Assembly (NCBI GenBank): GCA_903847285.1 | Contig: CAINDH010000106.1 | Coordinates: 1-21,605 of the forward strand | Length of the DNA stretch: 21,605 nt | Direction of reading: 5' to 3' | Source of the DNA: an uncultured Verrucomicrobia subdivision 3 bacterium | GTDB taxonomy: Bacteria; Verrucomicrobiota; Verrucomicrobiae; Limisphaerales; UBA11358 | Part shown: positions 15,639 through 21,605 of the stretch, one piece after another | Layout of the letters: each line of letters opens with the position of its first letter | How positions within the stretch are numbered: the stretch's first letter is position 1 | Translations under genes and position numbers: made by a program | Notes under the pieces: model-generated | Seen by the model: only the letters and a program-made list of their open reading frames with translations | The model's database searches: none | What the model was told of the DNA's origin: nothing

Positions 15639-17552
15639 ATGTTGAAACGCAAAGTTACGCCGTCAAAGAGCGCCAAGAGCAGCAGTCGTCGCAGTGTGAA
15701 ACCCGCCGCCAAGCCTGCTAAAGTCGCCAAGGCTCCAGCTGCTCCGGTCCGTCGCCGGTTTGTTATTTCCAGCAAAGCCCTCAAGCCAGATGCAGTGAAA
15801 CCCGATGCGGCCAAGTTGAAAGCCGTATCGCCGGTCGCGCCCGCTTCTAAAGCTACGGGCAAAGCTCCAGCCAATGGCCCGCTCGCCGCGCCTGCCTCGC
15901 CGATGCTCACCTCGGTAGATTTAACCGAGACGGTCAAGACGTTGATGTCCATCGCGCAGGAACATGGCTTTGTTACCTACGACGACATCAATGACATTCT
16001 CCCGGATAATTTAAGCCCCGATGATCTCGACGCGTTGCTCTCGAAGCTGCGTGGTCTCGACGTGGAAATCGTCATGGATCAGGCCGAAGCCGAACGCGCC
16101 GAGCGCACCAAGCAGCCGGAGCAGGCGCAGGAAGAAGCCGTGGACGAAGATGCGCGTCTGGAAATTTTGGACGACCCGGTGCGGATGTATATGAACCAGA
16201 TGGGCAAAGTTCCTTTGCTCACCCGCGAACAGGAAGTTGAAATCTGTAAAAAGATTGAAGACGCCGAAGTTGCCATCAAAGCCATCGTCTATGGTCTTGG
16301 CTTCACGGCCAAGGAACATATCGCCATCGCAGAAAAATTGTTATGCGAGCCGCCGAAGGAACGTTTCGACCGCGTCATCGTGGACAAAAAAATTGCCAAC
16401 CGCGACGGTCATTTGAAAGATTTGCGCAAACTTGTTAAAAAAATCCACGCCGCTGATTCCAAGGTGGATGAGAAATATTTCCAATGGCAGAAGGCCCAGC
16501 AGAAAGGCCGCAAAGAAGCCATCGCCAAGGAATTGAAAAAGATGGGATCGAAGCTGCAGGAAATGTTCGCCAAGTTTTACTACAAGCAGAAGGTCGTTGA
16601 AGAAATGATCGTCGTCGCTGGTAATATCTACGAAAAATTTCAGGCCAGCCTGCGCCATGTGGCCGAACTTGAAAGCCATCGCAGCACCTCTGAACGCCGG
16701 ACTGCCATCGAGGCCGAGCAGCAGAAGATTTCCACGCTTGAACAATTCGTGCGGATGCCGCGTGAAGAATACTACAAAGTCTTCAAAGATTTGAAGGCTG
16801 CTGCTGATCGCGCGCTCAAGGCCAAGACCCACATGGCTGAAGCCAATTTGCGCCTCGTCGTTTCTGTGGCGAAAAAATACACGAACCGCGGTCAGTCGTT
16901 CCTGGATTTGATCCAGGAAGGCAACATCGGTTTGATGAAAGGCGTTGAGAAGTTTGAGTATCGCCGCGGCTATAAGTTTTCGACCTACGCCATCTGGTGG
17001 ATTCGTCAGGCCATCACGCGTTCTATCGCGGATCAGGCGCGGACGATCCGTATTCCGGTGCACATGATTGAAATCATGAACAAGCTCTGGCGTGCGCAGA
17101 AACAGCTCACGCAGGAACTTGGCCGCGAACCCACGCCGGAAGAACTCGCGGACGAAATGCACATGCCCGTCTCGCGCATCCACGCGTTGCTCAAGATGGC
17201 GCAACAGCCCGTTTCATTGCACGCGCCCGTTGGTGACGACGGCGATGTGAGCGTCGGCGATTTTATCGAAGATAAATCGGCGGAAAATCCGTCCGACGTG
17301 ACTAGCTACAGTTTGCTCCGCGAAAAACTCGGCGACGTGCTCACCACGCTCACCGAACGCGAACGCAAGATTCTCGAAATGCGCTTCGGCCTGATTGACG
17401 GCTACGAACGCACGCTCGAAGAGATCGGCAAGATGTATAACGTCACCCGTGAACGTATCCGCCAGATCGAAGCGAAAGCGCTCCGCAAGCTGCGTCACCC
17501 GACGCGCGTGCGCCACCTGCAAGGCTTCCTCGAAGGCGTGGAAATGCATTGA
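15639..17552 (+). CDS. rpoD: RNA polymerase primary sigma factor (sigma-70, RpoD/SigA)
   Basis: A 637-residue group 1 sigma factor. Residues 1-90 are a Lys/Ala/Pro/Ser-rich basic extension. Region 1.1 follows (about 100-145, [20 protein letters not shown]), then region 1.2 (about 170-205, [20 protein letters not shown]) and a long non-conserved helical region (about 205-390). Region 2 starts at residue 399 ([16 protein letters not shown]) and contains the -10-recognition stretch [20 protein letters not shown]. Region 3 follows, then region 4.2 with [20 protein letters not shown] for -35 binding. Presence of regions 1.1 and 1.2 marks it as the housekeeping sigma. The start follows TTATTT without an SD sequence. 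It is closed by a strong terminator at 17567. Confidence 0.97.
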   Translation: MLKRKVTPSKSAKSSSRRSVKPAAKPAKVAKAPAAPVRRRFVISSKALKPDAVKPDAAKLKAVSPVAPASKATGKAPANGPLAAPASPMLTSVDLTETVKTLMSIAQEHGFVTYDDINDILPDNLSPDDLDALLSKLRGLDVEIVMDQAEAERAERTKQPEQAQEEAVDEDARLEILDDPVRMYMNQMGKVPLLTREQEVEICKKIEDAEVAIKAIVYGLGFTAKEHIAIAEKLLCEPPKERFDRVIVDKKIANRDGHLKDLRKLVKKIHAADSKVDEKYFQWQKAQQKGRKEAIAKELKKMGSKLQEMFAKFYYKQKVVEEMIVVAGNIYEKFQASLRHVAELESHRSTSERRTAIEAEQQKISTLEQFVRMPREEYYKVFKDLKAAADRALKAKTHMAEANLRLVVSVAKKYTNRGQSFLDLIQEGNIGLMKGVEKFEYRRGYKFSTYAIWWIRQAITRSIADQARTIRIPVHMIEIMNKLWRAQKQLTQELGREPTPEELADEMHMPVSRIHALLKMAQQPVSLHAPVGDDGDVSVGDFIEDKSAENPSDVTSYSLLREKLGDVLTTLTERERKILEMRFGLIDGYERTLEEIGKMYNVTRERIRQIEAKALRKLRHPTRVRHLQGFLEGVEMH

Positions 17553-17566
17553 GGTTATTGATTAAA

Positions 17567-17607
17567 AAATCCGCCCGCGATGAAAGTTGCGGGCGGATTT
17601 TCTTTTT
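17567..17607 (+). terminator. Rho-independent terminator after rpoD
   Basis: AAATCCGCCCGC (17567-17578) is perfectly complementary to GCGGGCGGATTT (17589-17600) around a 10-nt loop, and the 3' side runs into TTTTCTTTTT (17598-17607). It lies 15 nt after the rpoD stop. The A-run on the left arm would also allow weaker termination in the reverse direction. Confidence 0.95.
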
Positions 17608-17715
17608 GGGCACGGCAGTGTTGTAAGGGCTCAGCATTTTTTGTAAAAATTTTCTCGCGGAGATTTTTTTGGCGGTGTATTTACTGCGTCATAGGAACTG
17701 GGGCAATTCACACTT

Positions 17716-18552
17716 ATGGTTGTTTTTCTCAATGGAAATTTTCTGCCGTCGGCACAGGCGCTCGTGCCGGTGAACGATCGAGGATTCATGTATGGCGATG
17801 GACTGTTTGAGACGACGCGGGTCATCAACGGCAAGCCGTTCCGGCTAGCGCAACATTTGGAACGCATGGTGCGTGGCGCGGAGTATTTGAAAATACCCCT
17901 GCCGTATTCGCCCAAGGAAATCCAGAAGTTCGCATCGCAATTGGTCGAGGCCAACACCCTGCTGGATGCGGTGCTGCGAATCACGCTCACGCGTGGGGCA
18001 GGGGAACGCGGCTACACGCCGGGGACAACGACGACACCCACGCTGGTGATGTCGCTGCATCCGTTGCCGCCGCAACCGGCCGACGGGGCGCGCTGGAACA
18101 TGATCACCTCGTCGTATCACATCCCCGCGAGCGGTGCGATTTCATCCTTCAAGACCACCAGCAAAATTCTTCACGTGTTCGCGCGCATTGAGGCACAGGA
18201 GCGTGGTGTAGATGAGGCGTTGCTCTTGAACACCAACGGCGAAGTGGCGGAGACGGCGGGCGGAAATATTTTTTGGGTATTTCAGGACAAGATTTGCACC
18301 GTGCCGACAGGTCGCGGCGTGTTGCCTGGCATCACGCGCGCGGTGGTTTTGGAAATCTGCCAGAGCCTTGGGCTAGAGACGAACAAGCGGGTCATCAAGC
18401 CGCAGCATCTACGAAATGCGGAAGGCATCTTTGTCACGCAGAGCGTGCTGGGCATAGTGCCGGTGGTGTCGTTCGATGGCGAAGCCGTGCGACCTTCGCC
18501 GCTGGTGGACCAGATTGCTTCGGCGTATCACGAAGTGTTGCTGAAGGAATAA
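17716..18552 (+). CDS. Class IV PLP-dependent enzyme (aminodeoxychorismate lyase / branched-chain or D-amino acid aminotransferase family)
   Basis: A 278-residue fold-type IV enzyme. VVFLNGNFLPSAQALVPVND and DRGFMYGDGLFETTRV are the family opening. Lys146 in SSFKTTSKILHVF is the likely PLP Schiff-base lysine. DEALLLNTNGEVAETAGGNIFWV is the PLP-binding signature, and GRGVLPGITRAVVLE follows. Members include PabC (4-aminobenzoate for folate), IlvE and D-amino acid aminotransferase, and these cannot be separated securely by eye; the short length and overall pattern favour a PabC-like or general transaminase role. Start ATG at 17716 follows CAATTCACACTT. It lies 108 nt after the rpoD terminator and must have its own promoter. 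Confidence 0.88.
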   Translation: MVVFLNGNFLPSAQALVPVNDRGFMYGDGLFETTRVINGKPFRLAQHLERMVRGAEYLKIPLPYSPKEIQKFASQLVEANTLLDAVLRITLTRGAGERGYTPGTTTTPTLVMSLHPLPPQPADGARWNMITSSYHIPASGAISSFKTTSKILHVFARIEAQERGVDEALLLNTNGEVAETAGGNIFWVFQDKICTVPTGRGVLPGITRAVVLEICQSLGLETNKRVIKPQHLRNAEGIFVTQSVLGIVPVVSFDGEAVRPSPLVDQIASAYHEVLLKE

Positions 18553-18612
18553 GTTTCCGAGGTGCGGCTTTTATGCTGGTCCACTTTCAATTCCACAACG
18601 ACGATCAAGCCG

Positions 18613-18641
18613 TTGACCTGTTTATAGTTTAGATGTTTAAA
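18613..18641 (+). promoter_or_regulatory. Candidate sigma-70 promoter for the L,D-transpeptidase gene
   Basis: TTGACC (18613-18618) and TTTAAA (18636-18641) are separated by 17 bp in the 168-nt gap after the class IV enzyme gene. A leader of about 75 nt to the GTG at 18721 would result. Confidence 0.4.
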
Positions 18642-18720
18642 AGCCGTGAACGCCGCGCCCATGGTCGCTCCCGCTGCAATTCAAACTTGGCTCGCGGGCG
18701 GTGACGGTTAAATTGTCCGT

Positions 18721-19857
18721 GTGCCGGTTCTGGAAAAAAAGCCCGTCAAAAAAAGCCGCAGTCATGTCGGTGATATGTTGGCCGTGCTGTTGTTGCTCGC
18801 CATTCTCGGTGGACTGGGCTGGCTGTGGTGGCATGAAAAGCATCCTAAAAAACACGTGGCTAAAATTTCCACGAAGAATTCCGTGGCAATCGTCCATGTT
18901 CCCGTGGTGGTTGCGGAAAAGCCAAGGCCAATTCCTAAACCTGTTTTAAAACCGATTCTCCAGTCGCCTGATATCGCGCCGCTGGCGACGGCGGATTTTC
19001 CCCGACCGGTGCGTGACGTCTTTGAAGCGCAGGTCGCGCTGGTGCGACAGGCGATTTCTCCGGGTTCACTGGATGCCGCCATCGGCTCGCAAACGCGTGC
19101 AGCTATCGCCGCGTTTCAGTGCTCAGAACATTTATCCGTCAGCAGCGCGCTCGACACCAACACCCGGGCGATGCTCCGGCTCGCTGCACCGTTGCTCACG
19201 ACCTGCGAGGTGACGACGAACGACCTCGCGCGGCTCCAGCCGATTGGCAAGACGTGGCTTGAAAAATCGCAACAGTCCGCGTTGGATTATGAAACGATTC
19301 TGGAACTTGTGGCTGAACACGCGCACGCGCATCCGGTGCTTATTCAAAAATTAAATCCCGGCGTGAATTGGACGAATGTTTTGGCTGGAACTGTTCTGAA
19401 AATTCCTGATGCCGAATACCCGGAGCCGAGCGCCAAGGCGTCGTTCGTGGTAATTCACCTGTCGCAGAAATTTTTGGAAGCGTTTGATGTGGCCACGAAT
19501 CTGTTGCTGCATTGCCCGTGCAGCATCGCGGCGAAAGTGGAGAAGCGACCAGTCGGAGAATTGCACGTTGCGGTCGTCGCGCCTGATCCGAATTACACGT
19601 TTGATCCTGCGGTTTTCCCGGAGTCGTCGGAAGCACAAGCCATCGGGCATAAATTAATTTTGCCGCCGGGGCCAAATAACCCTGTTGGCATGGCGTGGGT
19701 CGGCTTGGACAAGCCAGGCTACGGCATCCACGGCACACCTGTTCCAGAGCAGGTTGGGCGCACGGAATCACACGGCTGTTTCCGACTGGCAAACTGGGAT
19801 GCAGAATACTTTTTGAAACTTGCGTGGGTGGGCTTGCCGGTGACGGTGGTGCCGTGA
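18721..19857 (+). CDS. Membrane-anchored L,D-transpeptidase (YkuD domain) with peptidoglycan-binding-like and LysM-like regions
   Basis: A 378-residue envelope protein. A single N-terminal hydrophobic helix (about 19-37, LAVLLLLAILGGLGWLWW) after a Lys-rich start should act as signal anchor, with the rest periplasmic. A Lys/Pro linker is followed by a peptidoglycan-binding-like helical region (about 98-135, containing GSQTRAAIAAFQ), a LysM-like segment (about 190-231, ending AGTVLKIP), and the YkuD catalytic domain (241-378). Catalytic residues are His337 in YGIHGTP, and Ser350-His351-Gly352-Cys353 with Arg355. These enzymes form 3-3 peptidoglycan crosslinks or attach proteins to peptidoglycan using the Cys thiol. 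The start is GTG at 18721 without a clear SD sequence; a candidate promoter lies upstream. Confidence 0.9.
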   Translation: MPVLEKKPVKKSRSHVGDMLAVLLLLAILGGLGWLWWHEKHPKKHVAKISTKNSVAIVHVPVVVAEKPRPIPKPVLKPILQSPDIAPLATADFPRPVRDVFEAQVALVRQAISPGSLDAAIGSQTRAAIAAFQCSEHLSVSSALDTNTRAMLRLAAPLLTTCEVTTNDLARLQPIGKTWLEKSQQSALDYETILELVAEHAHAHPVLIQKLNPGVNWTNVLAGTVLKIPDAEYPEPSAKASFVVIHLSQKFLEAFDVATNLLLHCPCSIAAKVEKRPVGELHVAVVAPDPNYTFDPAVFPESSEAQAIGHKLILPPGPNNPVGMAWVGLDKPGYGIHGTPVPEQVGRTESHGCFRLANWDAEYFLKLAWVGLPVTVVP

Positions 19858-19959
19858 TGGTAGCCCGCTCCGCAAGGAGTTCCAATTTTCTCCTGAAATT
19901 ATCATTGCCCGGCGGCATGGTTCGGAGAAACTGTCAGCGAACTTGAACAAAGGAAATTT

Positions 19960-20571
19960 ATGACTACTGGAATTATTGCGCTGATTGTTTTGGGTGGCTT
20001 GCTGGTGCTGGCCATCATCGTGGCTATGGCTGTGATTGGCATTTACAACAAGCTCGTCACGCTCCGCAACCGTTACAAGAACGCCTACGCGCAGATTGAT
20101 GTGCAACTCAAACGCCGTTACGACCTCATCCCGAATCTGGTCGAGACCGCCAAGGGCTACATGAAACACGAGAGCGGCACGCTCATCGCCGTCACCGAGG
20201 CGCGTAATATTGCGATGACTGCGTCCAAGAGTGCCGCGAGCAATCCCGGCGATGCCGGCGCGATGAAAAATCTCGCGTCCGCCGAAGCCGGTTTGGGTGG
20301 CGCGTTAAGCCGCTTGATGGTCGTGAGCGAACAATATCCCGACCTCAAGGCCAACCAGAACATGATGCAGCTCACCGAGGAATTGACCTCCACGGAGAAC
20401 AAAATTTCTTTTGCGCGTCAGTCTTACAACGATTCCGTGATGGGCTACAACACCGACCGCGAAGTGTTTCCGAGCAACCTCATCGCAGGAATGTTCAATT
20501 TTGTGGCTGCGGAGCTCTTCGTCATTGATAAACCAGAGGAGAAGGTAGCGCCAAAAGTTTCGTTCTCCTGA
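19960..20571 (+). CDS. lemA: LemA family membrane protein
   Basis: A 203-residue protein with one N-terminal transmembrane helix (about 5-28) and a helical LemA domain. YNKLVTLRNRYKNAYAQIDVQLKRRYDLIPNLVE is the family signature region (within residues 30-62), and SFARQSYNDSVMGYNTD and FPSNLIAGMF mark the C-terminal part. LemA proteins have no settled function; they are often encoded next to membrane peptidases of family M48 or TPM-domain proteins, as here. The start has an SD-like AAAGGAAA about 6 nt upstream, unlike most genes in this window. Gap to the L,D-transpeptidase gene is 102 nt. Confidence 0.95.
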   Translation: MTTGIIALIVLGGLLVLAIIVAMAVIGIYNKLVTLRNRYKNAYAQIDVQLKRRYDLIPNLVETAKGYMKHESGTLIAVTEARNIAMTASKSAASNPGDAGAMKNLASAEAGLGGALSRLMVVSEQYPDLKANQNMMQLTEELTSTENKISFARQSYNDSVMGYNTDREVFPSNLIAGMFNFVAAELFVIDKPEEKVAPKVSFS

Positions 20572-20593
20572 ACCTGATAGCGGTCGACGTTAG

Positions 20594-20630
20594 GAGGCTC
20601 TAATTTTTGCGCCAAGCTGATTTGAGCCTC
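20594..20630. promoter_or_regulatory. Hairpin between lemA and the M48 peptidase gene, covering an SD-like sequence
   Basis: GAGGCTC (20594-20600) is complementary to GAGCCTC (20624-20630) around a 23-nt loop. The left arm overlaps TAGGAGG (20591-20597), the best SD match in the window, but the peptidase ATG is about 60 nt further on and no in-frame start lies close to it. It may be an mRNA structure inside the lemA-M48 transcript. Confidence 0.4.
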
Positions 20631-20659
20631 GTCAACTCGGCTGCTACGGGAAAATCCAA

Positions 20660-21605
20660 ATGGATTTCTTCGCCCAACAAGACCGCGCCCGTCGCCAGAC
20701 GAAAAAGCTTGTCGTTTATTTCGCCCTCGCCGTCGCGTCCATAATCCTGATGATTTATGGCGTGGCGTTGTTCGCCTCGACTTATCTCGACCAAAAGCAA
20801 TCGCGTCATTTCGACTACGAAACCCAAGCGGCGTTCACATTGTGGCATCCCGGATTGTTCGCCATGGTCGCACTCGGCACGCTCGTGGTGATTTTTCTTG
20901 GCAGCGCGTGGAAGACCATGGCGTTATCTGCTGGCGGTAGCGCCGTTGCAGAATCGCTCGGCGGACGGCTGCTGAATCCCAATTCTAACCAGCCGGACGA
21001 ACGCAAGCTGCTTAATGTCGTCGAGGAAATGTCCATTGCGTCGGGCGTGCCGATGCCACAGGTCTATGTCCTCGAAGACGAAGATGGCATCAATGCCTTT
21101 GCTGCCGGCCACTCGACGAGCGATGCTGCTGTGGCCGTCACGCGCAGTTGCATGACCAAACTGACACGTGATGAATTGCAAGGCGTCATCGGCCACGAGT
21201 TCAGCCACATCCTCAACGGCGATATGAAGCTGAATCTTCGGCTCATCGGTATTCTTTTCGGGATTTTCTGCATCGCCACCATTGGGCGTTTCATGCTGCA
21301 AATGCGTGGCAACGGCCGCGACAAAAATCCGCTGCCCATCATCGGCATCGCGTTGCTCGTGGTCGGCTCCCTAGGGCTTTTTTTTGGACGCTTGATTCAA
21401 GCCGCCGTCAGCCGCCAACGCGAATTTCTCGCCGATGCCTCGTCCGTGCAGTTCACGCGCAATCCCGCCGGATTATCCGGAGCTTTGCAAAAACTTGGCG
21501 GCTACGGTTCGGAAGTGACTTCGCCCAACGCCTCCGATGCGAGCCACTTATTTTTTGGCAACGCGCTGACGACCTCTTTCATGGACGCGCTGGCCACGCA
21601 CCCAC
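20660..21605 (+). CDS. Integral-membrane M48 family metallopeptidase (HtpX/Ste24-like), 3' partial
   Basis: The frame starts at ATG 20660 (in-frame stop TGA at 20618, no other start between) and runs off the window end after 315 codons. It begins MDFFAQQDRARRQTKKLVVY, then a membrane helix (about 20-40), and a second helix (about 70-90, LFAMVALGTLVVIFLGSAW). The zinc site is HEFSH (179-183) in GVIGHEFSHILNGD; Glu255 in QREFLADASSVQF is the probable third ligand. Two more membrane helices lie between them (about 195-212 and 225-245). M48 membrane peptidases degrade misfolded membrane proteins or process substrates. Pairing with lemA is frequent in related genomes, as far as I know. The C-terminal part is unknown. 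Confidence 0.93.
   Translation, partial: MDFFAQQDRARRQTKKLVVYFALAVASIILMIYGVALFASTYLDQKQSRHFDYETQAAFTLWHPGLFAMVALGTLVVIFLGSAWKTMALSAGGSAVAESLGGRLLNPNSNQPDERKLLNVVEEMSIASGVPMPQVYVLEDEDGINAFAAGHSTSDAAVAVTRSCMTKLTRDELQGVIGHEFSHILNGDMKLNLRLIGILFGIFCIATIGRFMLQMRGNGRDKNPLPIIGIALLVVGSLGLFFGRLIQAAVSRQREFLADASSVQFTRNPAGLSGALQKLGGYGSEVTSPNASDASHLFFGNALTTSFMDALATHP

Noticed and set aside
16341..17204. Long minus-strand open frame of 287 codons inside rpoD
   Set aside because: Its codons are the antisense of a strongly conserved sigma factor and give a His/Arg/Phe-rich protein with no recognisable domain; it is a shadow.
19340..19918. Minus-strand open frame of 192 codons under the L,D-transpeptidase
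   Set aside because: Overlaps the catalytic YkuD domain on the other strand and shows no domain of its own.
1..21605. CRISPR arrays, tRNA/rRNA genes, insertion sequences or phage genes
   Set aside because: I found no regularly spaced repeats, cloverleaf sequences, transposase-like frames or phage proteins on either strand.

Overview
The window is a stretch of bacterial chromosome, about 55-60% GC by eye, with almost every gene on the + strand. Gene content and style suggest a Verrucomicrobiota bacterium, possibly of the Pedosphaera/Limisphaerales type. The clues are a primary sigma factor with a Lys/Ala/Pro-rich N-terminal extension, a LemA plus M48 peptidase pair, a secreted GH27 enzyme coupled to a sugar importer, and start codons that mostly lack a Shine-Dalgarno sequence and often follow a short T-run. 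This placement is inference from the sequence, not from a search.

Layout. 1-3198: the end of a ribose-type ABC transporter ATPase, unusually fused to an RDD membrane domain, then its permease and a translationally coupled exported alpha-galactosidase; together a likely galactoside or sugar utilisation operon whose upstream part lies outside the window. 3270-5349: glycine cleavage H protein, a small three-helix membrane protein, a glutaredoxin and lipoyl synthase; H protein is a lipoyl carrier and LipA builds the lipoyl group, so the two fit functionally. 5390-6729: a minus-strand GNAT-like protein with a C-terminal membrane anchor, divergent from an NfsB-type nitroreductase. 6854-8281: a class III PLP aminotransferase.

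8300-15415 is the conserved transcription/translation cluster nusA-infB-rbfA-nrnA(DHH)-truB-ribF. It opens with a candidate promoter followed by a strong terminator-like hairpin only 41 nt before nusA, which looks like a leader attenuator. The commonly found rimP and ylxR are not in the cluster. 15639-17552 is rpoD, preceded by its own candidate promoter and closed by a textbook Rho-independent terminator. 17716-19857: a class IV PLP enzyme (aminodeoxychorismate lyase or branched-chain/D-amino acid aminotransferase type) and an anchored L,D-transpeptidase. 19960-21605: lemA and an M48 (HtpX-like) membrane metallopeptidase cut by the window end.

No gap between genes exceeds 300 bases; the longest is 15416-15638, upstream of rpoD. 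I found no tRNA, rRNA, CRISPR array, insertion sequence or phage gene. Most of the window is housekeeping. The best candidates for something unusual are the ABC-ATPase/RDD fusion, the nusA leader hairpin, the membrane-anchored degenerate GNAT protein and the compound repeat between infB and rbfA.
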